Numbered from the stretch's first letter, positions 34,009 to 42,682 are shown. The stretch: DNA of 64,000 nt from Niveispirillum fermenti (GCF_048066175.1 NZ_JBLTXA010000002.1:248001-312000), one strand, 5' to 3'. Numbers and translations: made by a program. Notes: a model not told the origin generated them from the letters alone.

Positions 34009-35193
34009 ATGCACCAGCCCCTGACACTGTCCGCCAAGGAAGCCGCAGCCGAGCTGGGCGTCAGTCTGCCCACGCTCTACGCCTATGTCAGCCGGGGCCT
34101 GATCCGGTCGGAGGCACCGGCGGGCGGGCGCACCCGGCTTTACCGGGCAGACGATGTGCGCGCGCTGGTGACGCGGCGTGACCGCCCGGCCGACATGGCC
34201 GGCGAGCGGGCACTTGATTGGGGTGCGCCGGTGCTGGAGTCGGCCATCACGCTGATCACCGGGGACGGGCTTTACTATCGCGGCCGCGATGCCGTCGTTC
34301 TGGCGGCGGGTGCCACGCTGGAAACCGTCGCCGCACTGCTATGGGAGGTGGCAGAGGCCCCCTTTACCGAACCGCCGCCGGTTCTGCCCTCGCCTGAGGC
34401 CGGATTGGCCGCGCTTGACCCGCTGGACAGGCTGTTGGCGCTGTTGCCAACGGCAGCGGCCGGTGATCTGCGTTCCATGAACCGCACACCGCTTGGCCTG
34501 GCCCGCACCGGCGCCCGCATTCTGCGGATGATGGCGGGTGTACTGGCCCAGGCCCGGCCCTCGCAGCAGCCCCTACACAGGCAACTGGCGGACGCCTGGG
34601 GCGTGACGGGAGAAGGGGTGGACCTGATTCGCGGGGCGATGGTCCTTTGTGCCGATCACGAATTGAATGCCTCGGCCTTCACCGTGCGCTGCGTCGCCTC
34701 CACGGGGGCCAATCCCTATGCGGCCCTGTCGGCGGGCATCGGGGCACTGCGGGGGCCACGGCATGGGGGGATGACGGCGCGGGTGGCCGCCCTTCTGCCC
34801 GGGCTGCTGACCGGGCCGGACCCCGTGCAATCCCTGTCGGCCTTTCTGGCGCGGGGAGAGGAATTGCCCGGCTTCGGCCACCCGCTCTACCCGCGGGGCG
34901 ACGTCCGCGCGGCATGGCTGCTGCGGCGCATGGCGGCGGCATGGCCGCAGGATGACCGCCTGCATCGGGCGCTGGCCCTGGCAAAGGCGGCCACCGACCT
35001 TGCGGGCAGCCCACCGACAATTGATTTCGCGCTGGTCCTGCTGGCCGACCGGCTGGGCCTGCCGGCGCACGCGCCGATCACGCTTTTCACCGTGGGGCGC
35101 AGCGTCGGCTGGGTGGCGCATCTGCTGGAGCAGGTGCGGTCCGGCATGCTGATCCGGCCGCGCGCCCGGTACACGGGCCTGCGCCCGGGCTGA
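34009..35193 (+). CDS. citrate synthase-like protein with N-terminal helix-turn-helix
   Basis: 394 residues. Residues 1-55 form a MerR/excisionase-like HTH (LSAKEAAAELGVSLPTLYAYVSRGLIRSE with a wing GGRTRLYRADDV). The rest is a complete citrate synthase fold with His217 (DHELNAS), His291 (GFGHPLYPRG) and Asp339 (PTIDFALVLL), all three catalytic residues, and the C-terminal TVGRSVGWVAHLLEQ helix. It may sense an acyl-CoA or oxaloacetate and regulate transcription, or be a DNA-binding enzyme. A 10-bp inverted repeat lies 20 bases upstream of its start, between it and the divergent citrate synthase. Confidence 0.9.
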   Translation: MHQPLTLSAKEAAAELGVSLPTLYAYVSRGLIRSEAPAGGRTRLYRADDVRALVTRRDRPADMAGERALDWGAPVLESAITLITGDGLYYRGRDAVVLAAGATLETVAALLWEVAEAPFTEPPPVLPSPEAGLAALDPLDRLLALLPTAAAGDLRSMNRTPLGLARTGARILRMMAGVLAQARPSQQPLHRQLADAWGVTGEGVDLIRGAMVLCADHELNASAFTVRCVASTGANPYAALSAGIGALRGPRHGGMTARVAALLPGLLTGPDPVQSLSAFLARGEELPGFGHPLYPRGDVRAAWLLRRMAAAWPQDDRLHRALALAKAATDLAGSPPTIDFALVLLADRLGLPAHAPITLFTVGRSVGWVAHLLEQVRSGMLIRPRARYTGLRPG

Positions 35194-35241
35194 TCCCCCT
35201 GCCCTCTTGCCCAAACCGGATCTGTCCGCCATATCCAGGAT

Positions 35242-35673
35242 ATGACGAACCCTGCCGACAAATATGCCGATGAGGCGTTGCGCATCGATCCCGTCAAGAT
35301 GCGCAGTGATGCGGATCTTGTCCGCGGACGCTTTTGGGACAAGCTGCGGGCCAGCCTGTCACGCCTGCCCTTCGCGCAAAAGCTGATCGCCGCGCGCTAT
35401 GCCGCCACAGACCCGGCCACCCCCGTCCGGGACAAGGCCGTGCTGCTGGGCGCCCTGGCCTATTTCATCATGCCGCTGGACGCCATTCCGGATTTCGTGT
35501 CGCTGTTGGGCTTCACCGACGATCTCGGGGTGCTGCTGCTGGCCCTGCGCACCGCGTCGGGCGCCATCCGCCCCGAACATCACGCCAAGGCCAGGGAATG
35601 GCTGGATGGCGGCCCCCTGGCGACCGCCGATCCGGATGAGGTGGCGCGTGGGCGCGTGATCGACCATGAATGA
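35242..35673 (+). CDS. YkvA family protein (DUF1232)
   Basis: 143 residues. The DUF1232 core is plain: RDKAVLLGALAYFIMPLDAIPDFVSLLGFTDDLGVLLLALRTA, a short hydrophobic pair with the PLDxIPDxxxxxGFxDD signature. A membrane-associated protein of unknown function. It begins 48 bases after the HTH-citrate synthase gene and may share its transcript. Confidence 0.93.
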   Translation: MTNPADKYADEALRIDPVKMRSDADLVRGRFWDKLRASLSRLPFAQKLIAARYAATDPATPVRDKAVLLGALAYFIMPLDAIPDFVSLLGFTDDLGVLLLALRTASGAIRPEHHAKAREWLDGGPLATADPDEVARGRVIDHE

Positions 35674-35764
35674 CGCCCATCAATCACGCCCCTGAATGAT
35701 ACCGGTCCGTCTGCATGATGGCGCCCCGGATGGCGCCCCGGCGCCGGGGCCGCCTGGAACACAT

Positions 35765-35798
35765 AAAAAGGCCCCCGACCTGTCGCACGGCCGGGGGC
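35765..35798 (-). terminator. terminator hairpin in the YkvA-hppA gap
   Basis: GCCCCCGACC (35771-35780) pairs with GGCCGGGGGC (35789-35798) with one A-C mismatch; A5 to the left gives a T-tract on the minus strand. It would stop hppA transcripts that pass the repeat element. Confidence 0.55.
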
Positions 35799-35820
35799 AG
35801 CGGGAATATCATGGATAATA

Positions 35821-35962
35821 CCAACGTGCGATGAGTAGAACTCATTGCACGTTGGTTCGGCGGCGACCGCCGCCGCGCCGCTCGTGCGGCGGAGCCAAGC
35901 CAACGAATGTTGGCGCCGGCGATTGAGGGTGCTGATCAGAACCTATAGGTTCTGATCAGCAC
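35821..35962. repeat. composite multi-hairpin intergenic element, copy A
   Basis: Five hairpins in a row within 142 bases: (1) 35821-35855, arms CCAACGTGC-G-ATGAGT / ACTCAT-T-GCACGTTGG, 15 Watson-Crick pairs plus one G-U, loop AGA; (2) GGCGGCG/CGCCGCC; (3) CGCCGC/GCGGCG; (4) GCCAAC/GTTGGC (35899-35914); (5) 35929-35962, a perfect 34-bp palindrome with arm GTGCTGATCAGAACCTA. Copy B at 48312-48472 contains the same two end hairpins in opposite order. Both copies sit between convergent genes, like REP/BIME-type repeats. Confidence 0.8.
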
Positions 35963-35976
35963 AAAATAGTATAAGC

Positions 35977-38103
35977 TCAGCCGTGGGCCAGAATGGCCAA
36001 CAGCAGAAGCGCCACGATATTCGTGATCTTGATCATGGGGTTGACGGCCGGACCGGCCGTATCCTTGTACGGATCGCCCACGGTGTCACCGGTCACGGCT
36101 GCCTTGTGGGCATCCGAACCCTTGCCGCCATGGTGGCCTTCTTCAATATGTTTCTTGGCATTGTCCCAGGCGCCACCGCCGGAGGTCATGGAAATCGCCA
36201 CGAACAGCCCCGTGACGATGACACCCAGCAGCATGGCCCCGACGGCGCTGAAGGCGGCACCCTTGCCCGCGATCAGCGCAACCAGGAAATAAAGCACGAC
36301 AGGGGCCAGGACCGGCAGCAAGGAGGGGATGATCATCTCCTTGATGGCCGACCGGGTCAGCATGTCCACGGCGCGGCCGTAGTCGGGCTTGGATGTGCCC
36401 GCCATGATGCCCGTATCCTCGCGGAACTGGCGGCGCACCTCTTCCACGACGGAACCGGCCGCCCGGCCCACGGCCGTCATGCCCATGGCGCCGAACAGGT
36501 AGGGCAACAGCCCGCCCAGGATCAGGCCGACCACCACGAAGGGATTTGCCAGGCTGAAATCCACGGCCACGTCCCGGAAATAGGGATAAAGGTCGGGATT
36601 GGCCATGAAATATTTCAAATCCTCGCTATAGGCCGCGAACAGCACCAGCGCGCCCAGGCCCGCCGAACCGATGGCATAGCCCTTGGTCACGGCCTTGGTC
36701 GTGTTGCCCACGGCGTCCAGCGCATCGGTGGTGACACGCACTTCCTTCGGCAGATCGGCCATTTCCGCGATGCCGCCGCCATTGTCAGTGACAGGGCCAT
36801 AGGCATCCAGCGCCACCACCATGCCGGCCAGCGCCAGCATGCTGGTCACGGCAATGGCAATGCCGAACAGGCCGGCCAGCAGATAGCAGCCGATGATGGC
36901 GATGCAGATCACCAGCGCGGGCAATGCCGTCGATTCCATCGACACGGCCAGCCCCTGGATGACATTGGTGCCATGGCCCGTTGTGCTGCTCTGCGCCACC
37001 GACTTCACGGGCCGGTAATCTGTGCCCGTGTAATATTCGGTGATCCAGACGATCAGAGCCGTCACGACCAGGCCGATGACGGCGCAGATGTAAAGGTCCT
37101 GGCCCGTGAAGCTGACGCCGCCGCCCGTGGTCAGCACGGTGCCGAAGCCTTCGGGCAACACCCAATGGGTCACGGCGGCGATGGCCCCCAGCGACAGCAC
37201 GCCACAGGCGATGAAACCCTTGTAAAGCGCCCCCATGATGTTGTTGGAGGCACCGAGCTTCACGAAATAGGTGCCGATGATCGACGTGATGATGCAGACA
37301 CCACCGATGGCCAGCGGATAGACCAGTGCGGCATCCAGATAGGACTGACCCACGAAGAAGATGCTGGCCAGCACCATGGTGGCCACCACCGTCACGGCAT
37401 AGGTCTCGAACAGGTCGGCCGCCATACCGGCGCAATCGCCGACATTGTCGCCGACATTGTCGGCGATGACAGCGGGGTTGCGGGGATCATCCTCGGGAAT
37501 ACCGGCTTCCACCTTGCCCACCAGGTCGGCGCCGACATCGGCCCCCTTGGTGAAGATGCCGCCGCCCAGGCGCGCGAAGATGGAAATCAGCGAGGCGCCG
37601 AATCCCAAGGCCACCAGCGCATCGACCAGCGCCCGGCCGGTCACGCCCATGCCGGCGGTCAGGACCAGATAATATCCGGCCACACCCAGCAGGGCCAGGC
37701 CGGCCACAAGCATGCCGGTGACGGCACCGGCCCGGAAGGCCAGCGACAGTCCCTGTGCCAGCCCCTGGCGCGACGCTTCCGCCGTGCGCACATTGGCTCG
37801 CACGGAAATATTCATGCCGATATAGCCGGCGGCGGCCGACAGCACCGCGCCGATGATGAAGCCGATGGCGACGTGGGCGCCCAGCAGAAAGCCGACCAGC
37901 ACCGCGATGACGACGCCGACAATGGCAATGGTCGTATATTGGCGATTGAGATAGGCGCCGGCGCCGATCTGGATGGCGTGGGCGATTTCCTGCATGCGGG
38001 CATTGCCTGGGCTGGCCGAGAGCACGGCCCGGGCCGTGACCACCCCGTAAAGGATGGCCAGCACCCCACATGCCAGCACGAAGTACAATACTTGCGTGGT
38101 CAT
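35977..38103 (-). CDS. hppA: K+-insensitive membrane-bound proton-translocating pyrophosphatase
   Basis: 708 residues, about 16 TM helices. The catalytic PPi/Mg loop is VGADLVGKVEAGIPEDDPRNPAVIADNVGDNVGDCAGM (landmarks DDPRNPAVIADN, GDNVGDCAGM). The cation-selectivity motif is GNTTKAVTKG with Lys470 and Thr473, the K+-independent type (K+-dependent enzymes have Ala at the first position). It pumps protons with pyrophosphate energy and is typical of Rhodospirillum relatives. Stand-alone gene. Confidence 0.98.
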   Translation of the reverse strand: MTTQVLYFVLACGVLAILYGVVTARAVLSASPGNARMQEIAHAIQIGAGAYLNRQYTTIAIVGVVIAVLVGFLLGAHVAIGFIIGAVLSAAAGYIGMNISVRANVRTAEASRQGLAQGLSLAFRAGAVTGMLVAGLALLGVAGYYLVLTAGMGVTGRALVDALVALGFGASLISIFARLGGGIFTKGADVGADLVGKVEAGIPEDDPRNPAVIADNVGDNVGDCAGMAADLFETYAVTVVATMVLASIFFVGQSYLDAALVYPLAIGGVCIITSIIGTYFVKLGASNNIMGALYKGFIACGVLSLGAIAAVTHWVLPEGFGTVLTTGGGVSFTGQDLYICAVIGLVVTALIVWITEYYTGTDYRPVKSVAQSSTTGHGTNVIQGLAVSMESTALPALVICIAIIGCYLLAGLFGIAIAVTSMLALAGMVVALDAYGPVTDNGGGIAEMADLPKEVRVTTDALDAVGNTTKAVTKGYAIGSAGLGALVLFAAYSEDLKYFMANPDLYPYFRDVAVDFSLANPFVVVGLILGGLLPYLFGAMGMTAVGRAAGSVVEEVRRQFREDTGIMAGTSKPDYGRAVDMLTRSAIKEMIIPSLLPVLAPVVLYFLVALIAGKGAAFSAVGAMLLGVIVTGLFVAISMTSGGGAWDNAKKHIEEGHHGGKGSDAHKAAVTGDTVGDPYKDTAGPAVNPMIKITNIVALLLLAILAHG

Positions 38104-38290
38104 GTCGTTTCCTTACCCTGTGAGAGATGCCGCTTCTGCTTTTGTGAAGGCCGGAACGGCCGGCGGCATTTGACAGGCGCAAGCATGCCATGCGTTTTTG
38201 AATGCGGCAATACGCCGCCATTGAAACCAGGGCATGGAAACCCGGGTTTCCGGCGAAATAAACGGTGCGATGCCGGTCAGGCGTATTACG

Positions 38291-38749
38291 TCAGTAGGCG
38301 GGCCGCTGGCTGACCGACTGGATCAGCACATCATGCACGACACCGGGGCCAAGCACCTTGTCGGTGGCTTCCTGCAACTTGGCCTTCAGCGCGGGAATGT
38401 TCAGGACCTGCCCGTCGATCACCTGCCCCTTGTCGATGCCGCCATAAAGCGCCTGCACATAGGCATCGACCAGCCGGGGGTTCTGCTGGCGGATCTGTTC
38501 CCGGGCAGCGTCATCGTCCACTTCCAGGCTGACGGTGACCATGATGTTCTGTTCCACGGTCTTGGCGCCAAGAATTGGCACGATCATGGGACCGACGGAC
38601 GCAAAGGCGGGCGGGCCCTTGCGTTCCCTCTTCTTCGGCTCCTCCTGCTCGCCCTCATGTCCGGGCTTCGGGCCGAACATCACATAGCCGCCGACGCCAG
38701 CACCGATCAGCACCAACAGGGCCAGGACAAGCAGGATGATCTTCTTCAT
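38291..38749 (-). CDS. FliL-like flagellar basal-body-associated protein
   Basis: 152 residues. One N-terminal TM helix (about 3-25), a charged linker (EQEEPKKRERKG) and a periplasmic FliL/stomatin-like domain ending LKAKLQEATDKVLGPGVVHDVLIQSVSQRPAY, close to the FliL C-terminus (VxxVLFTxFVxQ). No other flagellar gene is present here, so it may be a dispersed FliL or a paralogue with a different partner. It is 187 bases upstream of hppA, same strand. Confidence 0.8.
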   Translation of the reverse strand: MKKIILLVLALLVLIGAGVGGYVMFGPKPGHEGEQEEPKKRERKGPPAFASVGPMIVPILGAKTVEQNIMVTVSLEVDDDAAREQIRQQNPRLVDAYVQALYGGIDKGQVIDGQVLNIPALKAKLQEATDKVLGPGVVHDVLIQSVSQRPAY

Positions 38750-38958
38750 GGAACATTGTCCTTGTAACCGGTCCGGATACTATACCCCCTCCCCCGACCG
38801 GTAACGAGCAGCATTTACGGGAGGCCACCCGCTCCCGCCGGCAGAATTGAACAATGTTCACATATCAAAAGGGGTGTCAAGCCGATCGCCGGACCGTTTC
38901 GTTCCAACAGATCGATTCGCACCGGAGACCGCCGGTCCCCTCCATCGGGCGGAGCGGA

Positions 38959-39765
38959 TCAGCGGGCAGCCGCGGCCACCGTCCGGACCTGGATGCTGCC
39001 GCCGCCGGCAAAGACAACACCAGCCGACTGGTCAAGGCCGATCTTATGGATACCCGTCACGGCCCCTGTGGTCACCAGCGTGCCGGCCGGCAGGGCAATG
39101 TTGCGTTCACGGCAATGATTGATCAGGAAGGCGACGGCCGCCACCGGCGTGCCGGGTATGCTGGCGAAACTGCCGGTGCCGACCACATCGGCCCCGATGC
39201 TGGTTTCCACGGTCAGGCTTTCCGGCGACGCTTCGCGCCAGCCCGCGATCTCGGGCCCTACGATCAGGCCGGCATTATTGCCGAAGTCGCTGACCACCAC
39301 GGTAGGACCCAGATCGTTGATGCTGGCCAGCGGGCTGCCCGCCAGTTCGATCCCCGCATGGATCGACGCGATCAAGGACAGGGCCTCCGCCTCGTCACCT
39401 GCGCCCGTGGCCGGCATATCGGTTGCCAGCACGGCCACGAACTCCCCCTCCACGGCAGCAAAACCACCCGGAATGATCGGAAGATCGACGGTCTGCCCCG
39501 CCTGATAATCCCAGACATTGCCATCGAAAACCGGCCCGGCCAGCCGCATGGCGCCCAGGCGTTCCCGATGGGCGGGCGGCACCATCCCGATCTTCCAGCC
39601 ACGCACCGGGGTCGGCCAAAGCCCGCGCGCGATATCCTGTATGCCATAGGCATCGACCATCGTTGCCGGGATGGGGCCGGGATAGTCCGGCAGGCTGGTG
39701 GCAGCCCGGCGAGCAGCAACGAAACGCCGGGCGATTTCCTCGGAAATAGCGGGAATGGACACCAT
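38959..39765 (-). CDS. 2-keto-4-pentenoate hydratase family protein (MhpD-like, FAH fold)
   Basis: 268 residues from the ATG at 39765, with AGGAGC 5 bases upstream. Landmarks: GWKIGMVPPAHRERLG, PVFDG, VEGEFVAVLATD, GIELAGSP and TGSFASIPGTPVAAVAFLINH, as in MhpD/DmpE hydratases with their metal-binding Glu residues. In this setting it may act on a keto-deoxy sugar-acid derived intermediate rather than an aromatic one; this is inferred from the adjacent LacI gene and the shared TGACACCGGT operator at 39809. Confidence 0.88.
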   Translation of the reverse strand: MVSIPAISEEIARRFVAARRAATSLPDYPGPIPATMVDAYGIQDIARGLWPTPVRGWKIGMVPPAHRERLGAMRLAGPVFDGNVWDYQAGQTVDLPIIPGGFAAVEGEFVAVLATDMPATGAGDEAEALSLIASIHAGIELAGSPLASINDLGPTVVVSDFGNNAGLIVGPEIAGWREASPESLTVETSIGADVVGTGSFASIPGTPVAAVAFLINHCRERNIALPAGTLVTTGAVTGIHKIGLDQSAGVVFAGGGSIQVRTVAAAAR

Positions 39766-39808
39766 AAAGCTCCTGACACAGGGTCGATGGGACCGATATC
39801 TTTTAATA

Positions 39809-39822
39809 TGACACCGGTTTCC
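39809..39822. promoter_or_regulatory. LacI-type operator copy upstream of the hydratase gene
   Basis: TGACACCGGTTTCC matches the first ten bases of TGACACCGGTGTCA exactly; the right half is partly degenerate. It lies 44 bases upstream of the hydratase start. Confidence 0.6.
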
Positions 39823-39889
39823 ATGCAAGTCTGAGCGTATTTCCCACCCGATCTGCACCAAGATCAAGCGCAGACGGCGCCCAAAACGC

Positions 39890-40987
39890 TCAACGGATCG
39901 TGCCGCTGCTTTCCCGGATCACCAGGTGCGGCTGCACAACGGTTTCAAGCAGCTTGGCGTCGGGCTGCTCGATACGCTTTATCAGCTTTTCGGCGGCCAT
40001 CTGCCCCATCTGCGTGGCCGGCAACCGCACGGTGGTCATGGCCGGACAGGTGCGCGAGGCCAACGGGCTGTCATCGAAGCCGACAACGGTCAACTGGCCG
40101 GGAATGCTGATGCCGTGCTGAAAGGCGACGCGATAGATGCCGGCCGCCATCTCGTCATTGCTGGCGAAAATGGCTGTTGGCGGCGTTTCCAGCGAGAGGA
40201 GCTTTTCCGCACAGGCCTGACCCGATTCAAAGGTATAGGCCCCTTCGACACATAATTCGGGGGTAAGGCCAAGCCCGTGCCGGGCCAGGCCATCGGCAAA
40301 GCCACGGCGGCGTTCATGTGCCGACCGGTAATGCGCCGGCCCGGCCACGAAACCGATGCGCCGATGGCCCAACTGCACCAGATGATCGGCCACCTCCGCG
40401 GCGCCCTTGTAATCCTCATAGACAACCAGATGCGCGGCCATGTCCAACGGGACACAGGCAATGCGCACAAAGCGGCACCCAACTTCGGTCAGCATGGCGG
40501 CCAGCGCCTCATCCTCCGACACCGGCGGCAGCAGGATGACGCCATCCAGTTTCTGACGTTCCACGAACTGGCGCACTTCCTTCAGGAATTGCGGGCTATT
40601 GCGCGCGCATGGATGCACGACCAGTTCGAACCCGCTTTTGCGGCAGGCTTCCAGGATACCGTTCTGGATATTGACGATATACTGGCCGTTGGGATTGTCG
40701 TAGACCACGCCCAGCAGGAACGAACGCTGCGACGCCAACCCGCGCGCCTGGGGGTCCGGCTCATATCCGATATCGGCGATGACCTTGGCGATCTTCTGTC
40801 GCGTCTCGTCATTGACCAGGGGGGACTGGTTGATGACGCGGGACACGGTCTTCTTTGACACTTCCGCCAAACGTGCCACATCATTGATGGTGGGCCGGCG
40901 CTTCTGGTCCCAAACGTAAAGGGGCCCCTCGCCCGCAATGTCGGCCATGGACGCAGCAGCTTCGGCAGATGTTCGGGCACCGGGCAT
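39890..40987 (-). CDS. LacI family transcriptional regulator of the pectin/uronate genes
   Basis: 365 residues from the ATG at 40987, preferred because AAAGGA lies upstream and because the other frame start at 41032 lies inside a perfect palindrome that looks like an operator. The LacI HTH starts around residue 32 (RPTINDVARLAEVSKKTVSRVINQSPLVNDETRQKI), preceded by an unusual ~30-residue tail. The periplasmic-binding-protein-like domain follows (VVGFDDSPLASRTCPAMTTVRLP). It probably responds to a uronate derivative and binds the TGACACCGGT-type sites in this region. Confidence 0.92.
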   Translation of the reverse strand: MPGARTSAEAAASMADIAGEGPLYVWDQKRRPTINDVARLAEVSKKTVSRVINQSPLVNDETRQKIAKVIADIGYEPDPQARGLASQRSFLLGVVYDNPNGQYIVNIQNGILEACRKSGFELVVHPCARNSPQFLKEVRQFVERQKLDGVILLPPVSEDEALAAMLTEVGCRFVRIACVPLDMAAHLVVYEDYKGAAEVADHLVQLGHRRIGFVAGPAHYRSAHERRRGFADGLARHGLGLTPELCVEGAYTFESGQACAEKLLSLETPPTAIFASNDEMAAGIYRVAFQHGISIPGQLTVVGFDDSPLASRTCPAMTTVRLPATQMGQMAAEKLIKRIEQPDAKLLETVVQPHLVIRESSGTIR

Positions 40988-41020
40988 GGACGGCACTGTC
41001 CTTTGGCTCTGGAGAGGGGG

Positions 41021-41044
41021 CATCTTGTCCATATGGACAAGATG
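41021..41044. promoter_or_regulatory. perfect 24-bp palindrome at the LacI gene start
   Basis: Arms CATCTTGTCCAT and ATGGACAAGATG meet without a spacer. It lies 34 bases upstream of the preferred LacI start and 233 bases upstream of the divergent pectate lyase. It is unrelated in sequence to the TGACACCGGT sites, so it may be an autoregulatory operator or a site for another regulator. Confidence 0.65.
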
Positions 41045-41164
41045 AATCTTAGTGCCCTGCCGCGCAGGGATGACGCAACCCTTAAAGCAAAATCATTTAG
41101 CCGATGATACAATTTGCGACGCGCCTTTTCGCCGCATTTCATTTGCCATACCACGCAAGGAGAT

Positions 41165-41178
41165 GGTAACCGGTGTCA
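41165..41178. promoter_or_regulatory. LacI-type operator copy upstream of the pectate lyase gene
   Basis: GGTAACCGGTGTCA shares ACCGGTGTCA with the consensus TGACACCGGTGTCA. It lies about 100 bases upstream of the lyase start. Confidence 0.6.
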
Positions 41179-41276
41179 AGACACATGTAAAGACATGCGC
41201 AAACGATGTGACGCATAGGACCGGTCGTGCGCCCGCCTTTGCGTCCCGACCCTGCTGCCCCGGTGGAGGAACCCAG

Positions 41277-42638
41277 ATGTCGCCAGCCCGTCGCCTGCTG
41301 TTCACGACCGCCTGCCTGATGGCTGCCGCCACTGCCTCTGCGTCGGGGATCAACGTGGCACCGGCAGACATCCCGGCCTTTCCGGGTGCCGAAGGGGCCG
41401 GCGCCTACGCCCAGGGAGGTCGGGGCGGGCGTGTCCACATCGTCACCAGCCTGGCGGATGACGGCCCCGGTTCCCTGCGTGCGGCCGTGACGGCAAAGGG
41501 GCCACGCACCATCGTGTTCGCCGTATCCGGCACGATCCAGCTGAAATCGGAACTCAAGATCAAGGAAGGGTTTGTCACCATTGCCGGTCAGACGGCACCG
41601 GGGGGCGGCATCACGCTGCGTGACCATCCGCTGGTCGTTTCGGCCAGTCATGTTGTCATCCGCCATGTCCGGTCCCGGTTGGGCAGCGCCGCCGGCCAGG
41701 AGGCCGACGCTATCTTCATCCATGATGGCAAGCACATCATCCTCGATCACGTGTCGGCAAGCTGGTCCACCGATGAAAGCCTGTCCGTGTCCCAGAAATT
41801 CCGGGACGGCCTTATCGGGCTGGACAATGTGACGGTGCAATGGTCCATCATCGCCGAAAGCCTCAACAAGTCCGTCCATGCCAAGGGCGACCATGGCTAT
41901 GGCACGCTGGCGCGCGGAGCCTTCGGCGCACGGTACAGTTTCCATCACAACCTGTGGGCCAGCCATACGGCCCGCATGCCAAGACCCGGAAATTTCGAAA
42001 GCATCGATACCGATCCGGTAGGTGCCTTCATGGATTTCCGCAACAATGTCTTCTTCAACTGGAAGGGGACCGGCAAGGGTGGCGCGTCTGGCTACAATGC
42101 CGATACCAACGCCGTGACCGCCTATAATTTCGTGAATAATTACTATGTGCCCGGTCCCAATTCAAAGGGTGCCCTGGCATTCGATGAGAGAAGCACCGTG
42201 GCAACGGCCTGGTTCGCCGGCAACTGGATGAACCATGCAGAGCCGGCCGACCCCTGGTCGCTGGTCAGCGGTGTGCAGGCCGACGGGTATCGCCGGAACA
42301 CCCCCATCCCCATGCCCCCCGTGACCACGCAAACAGCGCCCGACGCCTTCCGGTCCGTGCTGGACAAAGCCGGTGCCGGCCCCGTGCGGGATGCGGTGGA
42401 CGAACGGATCATTGCCGATTTGCGCCGTGGCGAGGGCCGCATCATCGACAGCCAGGAGGATGTCGGGGGCTGGCCCATGCTTGCAACCGGCGCCCCACCG
42501 CCGGACAGCGACGGCGACGGCATGCCCGATGATTGGGAAAGGGCCCATGGATTGAACCCGCAGGACCCGGCCGATGCCGCACAGGACAGGAATGGCGACG
42601 GCTATACCAATCTGGAAGATTATCTGAACAGCCTTTGA
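41277..42638 (+). CDS. secreted pectate lyase (polysaccharide lyase family 1 type)
   Basis: 453 residues from the ATG at 41277, with a textbook GGAGGA site 6 bases upstream. A signal peptide ends near TASASG (about residue 23). The parallel beta-helix has FPGAEGAGAYAQGGRGG, GTIQLKSELKI, IILDHVSASWSTDES and a ladder of Asn-rich turns (NNVFFNW, NFVNNYYVPG). The C-terminus (DSDGDGMPDDWERAHGLNPQDPADAAQDRNGDGYTNLEDYL) is a calcium-binding, dockerin-like tail. It cleaves polygalacturonate outside the cell or in the periplasm by beta-elimination. Confidence 0.93.
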   Translation: MSPARRLLFTTACLMAAATASASGINVAPADIPAFPGAEGAGAYAQGGRGGRVHIVTSLADDGPGSLRAAVTAKGPRTIVFAVSGTIQLKSELKIKEGFVTIAGQTAPGGGITLRDHPLVVSASHVVIRHVRSRLGSAAGQEADAIFIHDGKHIILDHVSASWSTDESLSVSQKFRDGLIGLDNVTVQWSIIAESLNKSVHAKGDHGYGTLARGAFGARYSFHHNLWASHTARMPRPGNFESIDTDPVGAFMDFRNNVFFNWKGTGKGGASGYNADTNAVTAYNFVNNYYVPGPNSKGALAFDERSTVATAWFAGNWMNHAEPADPWSLVSGVQADGYRRNTPIPMPPVTTQTAPDAFRSVLDKAGAGPVRDAVDERIIADLRRGEGRIIDSQEDVGGWPMLATGAPPPDSDGDGMPDDWERAHGLNPQDPADAAQDRNGDGYTNLEDYLNSL

Positions 42639-42644
42639 AACGGG

Positions 42645-42682
42645 AACGCCCCCGGGCCCGGCTGGCCGGGAACGGGGGCGTT
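42645..42682. terminator. bidirectional terminator between pectate lyase and PepSY genes
   Basis: AACGCCCCCG (42645-42654) pairs with CGGGGGCGTT (42673-42682); an inner CCCGG/CCGGG stem fills the loop. Located 7 bases past the lyase stop in a convergent gap. Confidence 0.65.

Noticed and set aside
38236..38251. 16-bp palindrome GGAAACCCGGGTTTCC upstream of hppA
   Set aside because: Real as sequence, but it lies between fliL-like and hppA with no counterpart elsewhere and no position clue; function not supported.
35983..38313. Long open frame (over 770 codons) on the plus strand opposite hppA
   Set aside because: It is the antisense of a certain gene, is rich in His/Gln/Gly/Arg as expected for a GC-rich shadow frame, and has no recognisable domain.
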